Shown: positions 42,695 to 51,884, counted from the stretch's first letter. The stretch is 64,000 nt of DNA from JAAYJT01 sp037445555 (GCA_037445555.1 JBBIKG010000012.1:17523-81522); one strand, 5' to 3'. Program-made: numbers and translations. The notes: generated from the sequence alone by a model not told the origin.

Positions 42695-45600
42695 TTATTG
42701 CGTTGAATCTGCCTCCGAAATCTCATCATCCGAGCGTATCTGGTGTTTCTTTTGGCTGGCAAAAGCAAGGGAAATCACCATCAGAACCACCACAACCGCC
42801 ACATATACTCCTGCAGGCACGGGAGCCGGATCGCCCTGGGCATAGCTGTGAAGCCCCGACAGGTAATAGTTCACCCCGAAATAGGTCATCAGCACTGAAG
42901 AGAATCCCGCCAGAGCGGCGGCACTCAGCGCAAACTGGCCCCTTAACCCGGGAATCTTGTGCATATGGGTGATGAATGAATATATCAAAATTGTGACTAA
43001 AGACCATGTTTCTTTTGGATCCCAGCCCCAATATCGACCCCACGACTCGTTAGCCCACACCCCTCCAAGAAACGAGCCTATTGTCAGAAGATAAAGTCCT
43101 AGGATAAGTGCTATCTCAATGATGTAGGAAAGCTCTTTTACAGTGAAGCCAACTCGTGCAGAATTGTAGGATGTGCGACTAATTATCAGTAGCAGGTTTG
43201 TTAGCCCCAACAGAGCCCCTGTGCCAAGAAATCCATAGCTGGCTGTAATAACAGAAACATGGATTATAAGCCAATATGATTTGAGAACAGGCACTAAATT
43301 GGTAAGTTCGGGATTCATCCAGCTCATCCCTGCAACAAAAAGTGTAATGGCTGCTAATATAGCGGTTACTGCAAGGGTAATGGGCGAGCGCCGTGCGAAA
43401 ACCAATCCGGCCAGAGCCGAAGTCCAACTGATGTAAAGCAAAGTTTCATAGCCATTACTCCAAGGTGCATGATCGGTAATATACCAGCGGGCGGCCATAG
43501 CCATTGTATGAATCAATAATAGGCCGAGTATGATCCAAAAAACAATTTTGGCAAGGTTGGCTCGCCTGGCAACCGGACTCATTAATGTTGTGATCTGATA
43601 AATAAGTAAAAGCAAACCGAAGAAAATATATAGTATGGCCAGCCTGCTGTATATGTTTAAGTTGATATAATGAATTTCAAGCCATGTTTTGAATCGGGGC
43701 GGGTGAATCGCCGCTCCAGCTGTTTTTTGAAAGTCAATCAGCTGATCGAGATATGTATTGGCTTGGCTATAGTCCTTAGAAACTTCGGCCTTCATCAAAG
43801 CATGCAAATAGTTCTGCATCGACTTTAGCGCCGGATTTTCCTTTAATGCTTCATTGTGGCTGAGCGCGCTGTGAAAATCAGTCCATTTATTATTTGGGTC
43901 GCCCGGTACTGGAAAAATTGTCAGGTAAGTGCCATTGAGCATCCCATACAATACGTTCACTCTTTCATCAATGGCTATTATTTCTTTGTCAAAACGCGAT
44001 CGTTGTACCAATTTTTTCTCGTACGCTTTTTCTACAAATTCCTGCAATTTGTAGTTTGATTCGTGATCGTTTTGAAAAAAATCTGCAAAGGATGCCTGCT
44101 CAGACCGAATTCCGAGATGGCGTTGTATCTCGGGATTAGAGACTTTAATTATGGGAACGGTGAGCCAGGCCTGTGAGTTTGCGGTGATTTCAATGAGAAT
44201 TTGTGTAGCAGTTTTACCGTTAAAAGTTGTTTTCCTGGCAATTTTTCTGAGCAATTCCGAAGCAAGGGTGTTTATCGGTTCAATACGTCCATCGGCTCCA
44301 AGCACCTGTAATCGTCGGAATTTTTTTTCATGCTCTTCAATACTTACACCCGGAGTGCCCTGAGCAAATGCATGAGAATATGAAACAAGGAAGGCTATCA
44401 GTACGATTCCTGACAGTTGAGTGCTCGATTTGTTTGAGATTCGACCTAAAGCCCCTGCCAGTCTTCTAAATCGGCTGGAGCGAGCAAAAAGAGATAAAAT
44501 CATGCCTAAAGTCATCAGGAAGTAGCCAATATAAGTAATGATCGTGCCAGCAGCATCATAATTTACCGAAAGAACCGTGCCTTCTTCATCCTGATCATAT
44601 GAAGATTGAAAAAAGCGGTAGCCTTGATATTTGAGTATGTTGTTCATGAATATCCTGTAGGGTCGATTAATATTATGCGCCTGGTCAATCAGCATAACTT
44701 CGCTTGCAAACGATGAGGGACTGTTTGATCCTGGATAGCGCTCGAGTTGAAAGTCATGTAATTTAAGTGAAAACGGCAGCTGGATAACAGCAGAAGCATA
44801 GGATAGATCAATTTCTGTGTCACCAATCTTGAATGTTGTGGGCTCATCGTGACTGTTGGTTTCAAAGATAGAAGCGATATTAGTTTCATTATCAACACTA
44901 ACCGAAAACTGAAGAGCATTTGAGCCGGGAGTGCCATCAGGCGCAGGTACGGAGACAAGCTTCAGAATCCCGGATTTTATGTATTTTTTAATAACAAAAG
45001 TTATGTCACCAGTTCGATAAATGGTTCGAGGCATTAGTTCTAGCGGCTGTCCAGGGGCAACTTGCTGATTCCCTTCTAAGCCCATTTGAGATACAAAAAC
45101 AGAATCAATTGCATTTAGAACAAGGGTCCCATTTTCTTCCCTGATTCTAAGTTGAGCCTCGGGAGAGTTGTAATCAAAACTGAAAACAACGTTCCCGATT
45201 CTATGCTGCTTATTTTGCTCAAGTACGAAGTCGTCGCGATGGCCATGCATATCCATGGCGAGCAGTGAAATCATTGGCACCCCATTTGGGCCCTCGACCA
45301 AGGTCTTGGTGGCATGGGGCAGATAGTCATCGAGTTTTATGGTAATTTTCTTGTGGTTCAGCTTGAAAGTCTTGCTAAATCTATTTGCGAAATTTGGCGA
45401 AAGCATAAGATCCTTCGTAGCCAAATATTCTTCCCGATTCGAGCGAGCTGATATTTTTAAGGATTTTGTGGATGCTATCAAACGACTGCTAGATTCTCCT
45501 TCGCGGATGTGCATCATGCCTTCGAAACCAGTATAACGCGTAACCGCTGCCCCAGCCAGTATTACCAAAAACCCAAAGTGAAACAAAAATACCGGCCAGC

Positions 45601-45823
45601 GTTTACGACTTACCAGTTTATTTACAACAATGCTTCCTCCTAGGTTGATGGATAATAAGAGCAGTAACACTTCGAACCACCAGGCATTGTAAATGAGAAG
45701 CCGGGCAGTTGGGGTGCCAAAATCATTTTCGACAAACGTGGCATATGCAATTGCAAGCGCAAAGACCATTATCAACATGCCAGTTATCTGCATCGAGAAT
45801 ACAAATGAAAATACTTTTTTCAT
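42695..45823 (-). CDS. ccsBA: Fused ResB/CcsB-CcsA cytochrome c assembly protein
   Basis: 1042 aa. The N-terminal half is ResB-like: four TM helices with a large periplasmic domain (ITGMLIMVFALAIAYATFVENDFG, FLFHFGFLVILAGAAVTRYTG, ...HDFQLERYPGSNSPSSFAS). The C-terminal half is CcsA-like with about eight TM helices and the haem-handling WWD motif WGRYWGWDPKETW (about 929-941), followed by LMTYFGVNYYLSGLHSY. It exports haem and joins it to CXXCH apocytochromes (System II). The fused form is usual in Bacteroidota and epsilon-proteobacteria. It serves the multihaem operon upstream. Natural gap of 599 bp to that operon. Confidence 0.93.
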   Translation of the reverse strand: MKKVFSFVFSMQITGMLIMVFALAIAYATFVENDFGTPTARLLIYNAWWFEVLLLLLSINLGGSIVVNKLVSRKRWPVFLFHFGFLVILAGAAVTRYTGFEGMMHIREGESSSRLIASTKSLKISARSNREEYLATKDLMLSPNFANRFSKTFKLNHKKITIKLDDYLPHATKTLVEGPNGVPMISLLAMDMHGHRDDFVLEQNKQHRIGNVVFSFDYNSPEAQLRIREENGTLVLNAIDSVFVSQMGLEGNQQVAPGQPLELMPRTIYRTGDITFVIKKYIKSGILKLVSVPAPDGTPGSNALQFSVSVDNETNIASIFETNSHDEPTTFKIGDTEIDLSYASAVIQLPFSLKLHDFQLERYPGSNSPSSFASEVMLIDQAHNINRPYRIFMNNILKYQGYRFFQSSYDQDEEGTVLSVNYDAAGTIITYIGYFLMTLGMILSLFARSSRFRRLAGALGRISNKSSTQLSGIVLIAFLVSYSHAFAQGTPGVSIEEHEKKFRRLQVLGADGRIEPINTLASELLRKIARKTTFNGKTATQILIEITANSQAWLTVPIIKVSNPEIQRHLGIRSEQASFADFFQNDHESNYKLQEFVEKAYEKKLVQRSRFDKEIIAIDERVNVLYGMLNGTYLTIFPVPGDPNNKWTDFHSALSHNEALKENPALKSMQNYLHALMKAEVSKDYSQANTYLDQLIDFQKTAGAAIHPPRFKTWLEIHYINLNIYSRLAILYIFFGLLLLIYQITTLMSPVARRANLAKIVFWIILGLLLIHTMAMAARWYITDHAPWSNGYETLLYISWTSALAGLVFARRSPITLAVTAILAAITLFVAGMSWMNPELTNLVPVLKSYWLIIHVSVITASYGFLGTGALLGLTNLLLIISRTSYNSARVGFTVKELSYIIEIALILGLYLLTIGSFLGGVWANESWGRYWGWDPKETWSLVTILIYSFITHMHKIPGLRGQFALSAAALAGFSSVLMTYFGVNYYLSGLHSYAQGDPAPVPAGVYVAVVVVLMVISLAFASQKKHQIRSDDEISEADSTQ

Positions 45824-46422
45824 GCTATAATTTAAACTGATTTTAGAAAGTTATTTGCGATTAGAAAAGAATGACCAAAGACACTTGTTCTTAAATTAAC
45901 AAATCTGGATACAAAACTATGAATTAATCTCACAATCATTGTTTGATCGCTTTGAGCAGGCAATAGGCTTTGTTAATTATTTGTTAATCTGCGCAATTAC
46001 CATCAACCCTACAGTAAAATGCATATATGTTTTATCTGGTAAAACTTTCCCTTTTTGAACCACTCACTTACAGGTGCTAGCTTCAACCTGTAGAAAAGGT
46101 AACTTGTTTAATAGGTTTGGACGATTTTAGGTGCGTAAATTCTTGTGTTAAGGGCAAGACTTTTGAACTTCCTTTTTCTGTCAGAAATTCTCTGCCTTGC
46201 GCCAGCTATAATATCTCTCTAGCGCGGCTTAGGTTTGGCAAGCGAAAACCTGACAAGTATTGTCAGTTCTTAACCATCTGTGACTAGTGAAGGAAGAACA
46301 TTATCCCTATCGTCCGAAATCGAGCACGAGACAATTGTTCACCCAATACGATTATGTCTTTAACTTTAAAGAAAGGCCTAACCGAATCGGTCAGGTCTTT
46401 CTTTAATAGGGCTCCAGGGTTA
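45824..46422. other. Long gap between ccsBA and the cytochrome operon
   Basis: 599 bp without a credible gene in any frame; AT-rich near 45830-46030. It contains the cytochrome-operon terminator hairpin at 46366-46406 and presumably the ccsBA promoter. No convincing TTG/TAnnTTTG pair or riboswitch was found. Confidence 0.5.
46366..46406 (-). terminator. Terminator of the cytochrome operon
   Basis: 18-bp stem TTAAAGAAAGGCCTAACC (46366-46383) / GGTCAGGTCTTTCTTTAA (46389-46406) with two G-T pairs, 17 bp past the six-haem gene stop. The stem itself carries T-rich ends. Confidence 0.7.
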
Positions 46423-47463
46423 TTAATTGAGTGAGGCTAATGTGTTAAGAAGCAGCGCTCTTGTGAGCCGGTAATTATGCGCTCCACTACTGCCATCGTA
46501 TGCAATGAACCTATAATTCATAACAGCGGCAGCTTCCATCTGGGTCATTGTTCTGGGAACAGGGATTAGATCCTGATCATTGAGAAGGCCTTTTTGCAGT
46601 AATCTGGTCTTAAGCTGAGAAATCAATCCCTGAATTTCGGTCCTGTTTTGAGCCAACACAGTAGTGATCGCTGTAACATTGCTATGGCAGCCCGATGCAC
46701 CACAACCCGTATATTGATATGCAGTTGCGCCTGCAGTATTTGTATATTTTACATTCATTTGATGCCCTCCCGCCCAGATTCCTGTTGCAGTAGACATATG
46801 GCAAGTAACACATCCGTTAGTAACGGCTGTAGTATGAGCTGAATTCAGGTAGGGCTGTGTGCCAGGAATTTGGAATGGGCCTCTGCCTGATAGCATGTTG
46901 GCTTGCGGGCCATAGTGGGGACCATACCGGGCATTTGTAATCGTAATATTAGCGCCCCCGCTTACCGGATATGGCGAGATGGGTCGTGCTTGATGGCAAT
47001 TTGCACATAGGTTCGAATTATTGTAGCTGTAATTAGCTTCGCCAACGCTAAGTGCTACCGCTTGTTTTGTGCGCAATGCGTAATCGTTAACGGTATACGA
47101 CTCATGGATCGGGTGGCATGTCCGGCAATTTATTGGTGTAGGATTATCAACGATAGCTGTTGTTCCATCCTTAATGAAGTTACGAAACCCCATACTAGTA
47201 TGGCACCTTGAGCAAGTGGCGGAATTTTGCGTCACATTTATTCCGCTTGCATGTTTTGATTTGGAGTATTGGGCAATTTTTGAGGTAAGCAGTTCCGACA
47301 GGTTATGGCACCCGCTGCAGCTTTCTGCACCGTCTTTACCATCAATACCATCAAGTCCTGGTTTGCCCTCGGGCCCCTCTTTTGTGCAGCTGCTGATCAT
47401 GATACTACCAAACAGAAATATAATCAACGCAGTTTGAATGACAAGTGAATGTTGCTTTTTCAT
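46423..47463 (-). CDS. Six-haem c-type cytochrome lipoprotein with collagen-like stalk
   Basis: 346 aa. Lipobox SIMISSC (Cys about 26) predicts lipidation. Immediately after comes a Gly-x-y run, EGPEGKPGLDGIDGKDG, a short collagen-like stalk, then haem sites CSGCH, CSRCH, CRTCH, CANCH, CVTCH and one unusual CX4CH (CGASGCH). That is five CXXCH plus one CX4CH, likely six c-type haems in about 300 residues. A C-terminal helical region has no haem site. Final gene of the operon. Whether it faces the periplasm or the cell surface cannot be seen. Confidence 0.85.
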   Translation of the reverse strand: MKKQHSLVIQTALIIFLFGSIMISSCTKEGPEGKPGLDGIDGKDGAESCSGCHNLSELLTSKIAQYSKSKHASGINVTQNSATCSRCHTSMGFRNFIKDGTTAIVDNPTPINCRTCHPIHESYTVNDYALRTKQAVALSVGEANYSYNNSNLCANCHQARPISPYPVSGGANITITNARYGPHYGPQANMLSGRGPFQIPGTQPYLNSAHTTAVTNGCVTCHMSTATGIWAGGHQMNVKYTNTAGATAYQYTGCGASGCHSNVTAITTVLAQNRTEIQGLISQLKTRLLQKGLLNDQDLIPVPRTMTQMEAAAVMNYRFIAYDGSSGAHNYRLTRALLLNTLASLN

Positions 47464-47480
47464 AAGGATACGGTATTTGT

Positions 47481-48149
47481 TTAATTTGTTTTATTGTTGT
47501 TTTTTGTATCAGGTGTTGTGGTTTCTGTATCGTGCTCCTCGTGATATCCGGTGATGATGGTTTTAAAACCCTTAGTTGGACTGGGGCCGATGGTGATCAC
47601 ATATAGATGGATGATCAGGAAAATGGATATAAAGAAGCCGGCGATTGAATGAACCAGACTTGTCAGCATGATCCCGCTGTAGCCAAAAACATTCAGAACG
47701 ATGGTTTCCGGATATATCAAGGCCCAACCTGTAATAAAGGTAATGGGGGTGATGGCATGCATGATTACGAAATATGTGATCTGCTGAATCGGATTAAACT
47801 TTCTCTCCTCAGTTATCCGAAACGGATTTTTTTCGCCACGAAATATTCCAAAAAGATAATAGCGGAGTTGCCTGGTAAAAGCCACAAAGAAATTTTCTGT
47901 TCGCACGACATAGTAGCGTCCGATGGTAGTAAACAATACTCCGATAAGAAAGAGAAAATACGAGATGGTGAGCGAAACGCCGCAAAGATTGTGAATCCTC
48001 ACGGCGATATCAAAACGAATAAGCGGATAAGCAGGATCGGAGTATTGCATACTGATCCCCGTGGCTATCAAAAAAATCATCAAAACAGCATTAACATGAT
48101 GCCAGATACGAAGCCACAAGGGGTATAGGTAAAGTTTTTTACTCGTCAT
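47481..48149 (-). CDS. Cytochrome b (b561/Ni-hydrogenase cytochrome b type)
   Basis: 222 aa, four TM helices with paired histidines for two b haems: WLRIWHHVNAVLMI (TM1), VRIHNLCGVSLTISYFL (TM2), YFVIMHAITPITFITGWALI (TM3), LVHSIAGFFISIFLIIHLYVI (TM4). The C-terminal tail is polar (HEEHDTETTTPDTKNNN). This fold typically passes electrons between quinol and a periplasmic cytochrome. Its start overlaps the 7-haem gene stop by 4 bp (ATGA), strongly suggesting that the two proteins form a complex. Confidence 0.88.
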   Translation of the reverse strand: MTSKKLYLYPLWLRIWHHVNAVLMIFLIATGISMQYSDPAYPLIRFDIAVRIHNLCGVSLTISYFLFLIGVLFTTIGRYYVVRTENFFVAFTRQLRYYLFGIFRGEKNPFRITEERKFNPIQQITYFVIMHAITPITFITGWALIYPETIVLNVFGYSGIMLTSLVHSIAGFFISIFLIIHLYVITIGPSPTKGFKTIITGYHEEHDTETTTPDTKNNNKTN

Positions 48150-49138
48150 TTTCCCCTCCTGTATTTTAAATAGCGCAATGTGGCATGCAACGCTATACCT
48201 GCCAGCACCATCCCGAAAATAACTACACTGATGAGGTTAAAATAGTAATTTCTGTTCGCTCCTATTATGTAAGCATCTCCGGTGATGGAGGCATTAAAAA
48301 ATCCATACTTGTTCCGTCGCTCAATGATTTGGTGTTTGTAGAGTGATGCCAGCAAAATGGAATTTGTCGAATGGCAGTCCACGCAGTTCTTCACCGCCTC
48401 ATCGGCAGGCTTGACGTGATGCGCTACTAAGATATCTTTATTTACTTGCGCATGGCAATCAATACATCGCACCTTGCGAAAATGAAGGCTTTGATTGGGC
48501 AGCCAGTCGTGCTTCGAAAGCATGTTAGTAAGCTGATTTTCGATAATCACAGCATAATGGCTTATATCGCCGTGACAACCTAAACACATGGAGTTATTGT
48601 AAGCAACCAGGTCGACAATGCTTTCTTGTGTACGAACGGTGGACCGGTAGGTGTGTGGGTTGTGGCAACTCCAGCAACTAAAACGGGGTATCAGATGCTC
48701 AGCGTGAACGCTGCTACTAAACTCTTTTTCGATAGTCTCGAAATGGAAATCGGCAAAATGTTGGTCATTGGCGTGGCAGTCCATACACGAATACCTGACT
48801 TCAAACTTGACGCTCACCGGATGGGGGTGTATTTCGTAATCAGGAGAGTGACAGTCAGTACATGAAAAATGACCGTGTGTGGCTTTTGCGTATCGTTTTG
48901 GATCGATTCTCAATTCTTCATACATCTTCATTGTAATCGACTCGCCTGTTTTTTCATCGGCGAACGTATAGGTTGAGGACCCGTGACAACGCAGGCAGGC
49001 ATGATCGCTGTAATCTTCCTGCGGCTCAACCAGCAAGGTGGTTGCTCTTGCCGAAATCAACCAGACAATGAGAATCGGCGTTAGCCACAATGGCCATTTA
49101 ACCCATGACGTCGGTTTTCGTTTTACTGAGGGTTTCAT
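48146..49138 (-). CDS. Seven-haem c-type cytochrome anchored in inner membrane
   Basis: 330 aa. N-terminal TM (WPLWLTPILIVWLISA), then seven CXXCH sites in order: CLRCH, CTDCH, CMDCH, CWSCH, CLGCH, CIDCH, CVDCH. A second TM (FNLISVVIFGMVLAGIALHATL) lies at the C-terminus with a basic end (RYLKYRRGK). Many distal His residues (HGHF, HPHPV, HAEHLIP) can serve as axial ligands. The layout suits a quinol-linked periplasmic electron carrier comparable in role to NrfH/CymA-type proteins, but longer. Coupled with the cytochrome b gene by 4-bp overlap. Confidence 0.88.
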   Translation of the reverse strand: MKPSVKRKPTSWVKWPLWLTPILIVWLISARATTLLVEPQEDYSDHACLRCHGSSTYTFADEKTGESITMKMYEELRIDPKRYAKATHGHFSCTDCHSPDYEIHPHPVSVKFEVRYSCMDCHANDQHFADFHFETIEKEFSSSVHAEHLIPRFSCWSCHNPHTYRSTVRTQESIVDLVAYNNSMCLGCHGDISHYAVIIENQLTNMLSKHDWLPNQSLHFRKVRCIDCHAQVNKDILVAHHVKPADEAVKNCVDCHSTNSILLASLYKHQIIERRNKYGFFNASITGDAYIIGANRNYYFNLISVVIFGMVLAGIALHATLRYLKYRRGK

Positions 49139-49198
49139 CTCTCTGCACTTAGTTCTAAAAAGAAGTAACCCGGATGAGGCTACTGTCCTTCATCCCGT

Positions 49199-49612
49199 CT
49201 ACTTTTTCAGCGTTCGGATAAAATTCACAATAGCCCATCTCTCCTCTTCGTCGGGAATTGGCTTTTCAAAATTGGGCATTTCGTCGCGACCGAAAAATGA
49301 CATATAATAAATCTCTCCGTCAGAAAGTTTCTGAAAGTCTTCTTTCGAAAAATCTCCCGAGAACGTCTTCAGGGTATTAGCCCGGGGGCCATCGCCCAAT
49401 CCAGTGTTTCCATGACACGAGCGGCAGTGTTTTGCCCAAGCTGTCTTTCCGAGTTTGATCAGAGAGGCATCCCCCTTGTGTGGGTTCTTCATTTTTTTGT
49501 ACGTGTCGGGGATGTTCCAGGGTGCTCCAAGTTTCTGTTCCTGTGGAGCAATAAAAGCCATAAAAGCGAGTGTGGCAATGGCTGCCATCATCATCTTCAA
49601 TCCATTATTCAT
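49199..49612 (-). CDS. Mono-haem cytochrome c
   Basis: 137 aa from ATG 49612 (an upstream TTG in frame adds three residues). Signal peptide MMMAAIATLAFMAFIAPQ. Single haem site HCRSCHG at about residue 65 with class I context AKHCRSCHGNTGLGDGPRA, and a distal Met in FFGRDEMPNFEKPIPDEEERWAIVNFIR (DEMPNF is the Met ligand loop). Soluble periplasmic electron shuttle, or one tethered by an uncleaved N-terminus. It lies between the DUF5777 barrel and the 7-haem gene. Confidence 0.9.
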   Translation of the reverse strand: MNNGLKMMMAAIATLAFMAFIAPQEQKLGAPWNIPDTYKKMKNPHKGDASLIKLGKTAWAKHCRSCHGNTGLGDGPRANTLKTFSGDFSKEDFQKLSDGEIYYMSFFGRDEMPNFEKPIPDEEERWAIVNFIRTLKK

Positions 49613-49639
49613 TCTATTCAAAGTTTAAGTTTGTTACTA

Positions 49640-50509
49640 TTAGAAGCCCCAAAGCCGGTTGATCGAAAAACCGAACATAAGGTCTCCTCTGGTCCAGTCA
49701 TAATTATTATATAGTGCATTGTGCTGAGGAATCATACCGTCAGCCGACGTCACATAAATATGAAAAGCATGGGTGGTGGTTTTAATTTCCCAGCCAATGC
49801 CCAGGTTTGGTTTGGCCAAATCTTTAAATTCACGGTGCTCCCTTATTCCATCAACTTTCAGCGGAATATCGTATTGGAAAAGAATTGAAGATTGAGGCGA
49901 GAATTTGATTCTTCCATTAAAACCCAAGGCAATTTTGTCATGATCGATACCGGGTTGTGTGATGTTGAAATGAGTGAAGCTGACATTGGCCTGAACCGAT
50001 AACCAGTCGGTGAATTTGCGGCCTACGATCAACTGTGAAAAGTAAGAGAATCGATTGGTGAATTGGTAATTTTTCCCAAACAGTTCTTCATTCCTGCCAT
50101 CTATGGTCATGTTGGCATATATTCCAACGGCAACCGGAATGGTATTTCGCCTGGTTTGTTCCAGGATGGTGTATTTCACTGAAAAATCGCTGTACATATT
50201 TACCCTGCTGAGGCCATAACCTACCTGCAGGTTTTTTATCGGTACATAGGACAGAGCAAGTCTAATGTTTGCTCCGGGGGCATAAATTCCGAATAAATCG
50301 GAAAAACCGTTTGCCATGGTTCCAAACTTATGCTGAATAAGCAATTCCAGCGAATTGGATGGTGGAACAACCGTGGTTTGGTTGTCGATCAAGATGCCAG
50401 TTTCGAATGGCGACCTCACAGGTCTGTCCTTTGGTTTCTCTTCCGGCTCCTGGGCAATCAATCCTAAAACTGATAGAAGGAAGCATGCATTGATGAAATA
50501 TTTTTTCAT
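49640..50509 (-). CDS. DUF5777-family outer-membrane beta-barrel protein
   Basis: 289 aa. Signal peptide MKKYFINACFLLSVLGLIAQ. Short acidic/basic linker (EPEEKPKDRPVRSPFETG), then SLELLIQHKFGTMANGFSDLFGIYAPGANIRLALSYV, the DUF5777 opening, and regular amphipathic strands (QVGYGLSRVNMYSDFSVKYTI, KIALGFNGRIKFSPQSSILFQYDI) to a final strand GDLMFGFSINRLWGF. The barrel would have about 12 strands. The family is often found next to c-type cytochromes in Bacteroidota; function unproven. Second gene of the operon. Confidence 0.85.
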   Translation of the reverse strand: MKKYFINACFLLSVLGLIAQEPEEKPKDRPVRSPFETGILIDNQTTVVPPSNSLELLIQHKFGTMANGFSDLFGIYAPGANIRLALSYVPIKNLQVGYGLSRVNMYSDFSVKYTILEQTRRNTIPVAVGIYANMTIDGRNEELFGKNYQFTNRFSYFSQLIVGRKFTDWLSVQANVSFTHFNITQPGIDHDKIALGFNGRIKFSPQSSILFQYDIPLKVDGIREHREFKDLAKPNLGIGWEIKTTTHAFHIYVTSADGMIPQHNALYNNYDWTRGDLMFGFSINRLWGF

Positions 50510-50527
50510 GGTCGGTGTCTGTTGATA

Positions 50528-50905
50528 TTAGTTGTTTTGTGCTCCCTGCTTGATCCAGTTCAATACCAATGATGCCTGTGCAGGCGTGTATTTCTTAAAT
50601 CCATGTCCGGAAGAGGCTGGGTTGGGGTATGTGTAAATCTTACTGGATTCGGGGTTGGCTAACTTAACCAGTGATGGCACTATGGAATTGTAAGCCCGGT
50701 CAGTGGTAAGATCGGGCGGCTGCGAACCTGCCTTGTGGCAAGCCGTACAATTGTTGTTTGCATTGAAAATGGGGATTATTTCCGTTGAGAATTTCACCGT
50801 AACAGAGGGGTCAGAAGTGTCTGTTTCGATGAACTCGTATTCGCAGGAAGTCATTGCAAGGAAAATTATCAGCAAGGCACCAATTAAAAACCATTTTGTT
50901 TTCAT
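50528..50905 (-). CDS. Mono-haem cytochrome c lipoprotein
   Basis: 125 aa. Lipobox FLAMTSC; mature N-terminus EYEFIETDTSD. Haem site NNNCTACHKAG (about residues 53-57), then KIYTYPNPASSGHGFKKYTPAQASLVLNWIKQGAQNN, a tail in the style of small cytochrome c domains such as those associated with planctomycete-type (PSCyt) proteins. First gene of the operon, 208 bp from the divergent regulator start. Confidence 0.85.
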   Translation of the reverse strand: MKTKWFLIGALLIIFLAMTSCEYEFIETDTSDPSVTVKFSTEIIPIFNANNNCTACHKAGSQPPDLTTDRAYNSIVPSLVKLANPESSKIYTYPNPASSGHGFKKYTPAQASLVLNWIKQGAQNN

Positions 50906-51012
50906 GTTTCAGAGTATTTCTGGTATCACAAAACAACCAAATATCTACATATAAGATAATTAATATCCCATGAAAAAGACATTGGTTTCTATTGATATTT
51001 GTCACAGATGGA

Positions 51013-51026
51013 TTGATCTATATCAG
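51013..51026 (+). promoter_or_regulatory. FNR-like box upstream of the Crp/Fnr gene
   Basis: TTGAT-CTAT-ATCAG, one mismatch from TTGATnnnnATCAA. It lies about 41 bp ahead of a start site predicted from the -7 box TACCTTTG (51049-51056), the class II activator position. A second, weaker half-site pair (TTGATatttGTCAC) begins at 50992. The gap also separates the cytochrome operon. Confidence 0.55.
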
Positions 51027-51112
51027 TGCATATTGTGGTCAATATAATTACCTTTGCGCCTTCATGGATGCAAATTGTCCGTTTTAATATTACTTTCCGA
51101 CATATAAACACT

Positions 51113-51805
51113 ATGGGGAAATTGGCAAACTTATCATGCCTGGGCTGCCTGAAAAGATCGGAAATATTCAACTCTTTGATCGAATCCGAACTCGAAATGA
51201 TTGATTGTCACAGGGTAAGCGTTAATTACTCCGCTGGCGAGATTCTTTTCAAACAGGGAACCCCCTGCTATAACTTTACCTGCATTACATCGGGTATGGT
51301 AAAATTATATATTGAACACGACGACCATCACAAGACCATAGTCGGGTTGGTCAGGCCTGTAGACTACATTTTTGTACCCGGAGCTTATGTCGATCAGCGT
51401 CATCACTTTACTGCGGTTGCCTGTGAACCAACCACAGCCTGCCTTATCGATACCCATATTTTTCGCGACCTGGTGAGGCTGAACCCGCAGTTTGCAAATG
51501 ATTTCATTACTAAATTAAGCAACCAAGCCATTGCTCTTTTGGATAGGATCTCGGGGTTCTCGCACAAGCATATTTTTGGCCGGATGGCCGAAACCTTGCT
51601 CTACCTTGCCAACCATATTTATAAAAGCAATATCTTCGATCTTACCCTTTCGCGGCAGGATTTGGCTGACCTGTCGGATATGACCAAAGAAAGCGCCATC
51701 AGAGTGCTGAAGAAATTCAAGGATGATGGGATCATCCGACTTGAATCTAATCACATCGAGATCATAAATACGACCATGCTCGAATCCGTTAGCCGCACGG
51801 GATGA
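51113..51805 (+). CDS. Crp/Fnr family transcription regulator
   Basis: 230 aa from ATG 51113, chosen because MGKLANLSCLGCLKRSEIF matches family N-termini; an ATG at 51068 is possible. Cyclic-nucleotide-binding-fold sensor (about 25-140: YSAGEILFKQGTPCYNFTCITSGMVKL), a linker helix, and a C-terminal winged helix-turn-helix (LSRQDLADLSDMTKESAIRVLKKFKDDG). N-terminal CLGC plus further Cys residues could hold a redox centre, but the four-Cys FNR arrangement is not complete. Divergent from the cytochrome operon, with an FNR-like box in between, so it probably controls it and itself. Confidence 0.9.
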   Translation: MGKLANLSCLGCLKRSEIFNSLIESELEMIDCHRVSVNYSAGEILFKQGTPCYNFTCITSGMVKLYIEHDDHHKTIVGLVRPVDYIFVPGAYVDQRHHFTAVACEPTTACLIDTHIFRDLVRLNPQFANDFITKLSNQAIALLDRISGFSHKHIFGRMAETLLYLANHIYKSNIFDLTLSRQDLADLSDMTKESAIRVLKKFKDDGIIRLESNHIEIINTTMLESVSRTG

Positions 51806-51854
51806 GATGTCAAGGGGGCGGCAACCTGCTACACAATCAATATTGGTGCGGAGC

Positions 51855-51884
51855 TTGCGCATTTGGCACTTTTTCATAATTTTG
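51855..51884 (+). promoter_or_regulatory. Promoter of the EF-G-like gene
   Basis: TTG at 51855-51857, 19-bp spacer, TAATTTTG at 51877-51884; 40 bp before the ATG at 51925. Confidence 0.65.
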
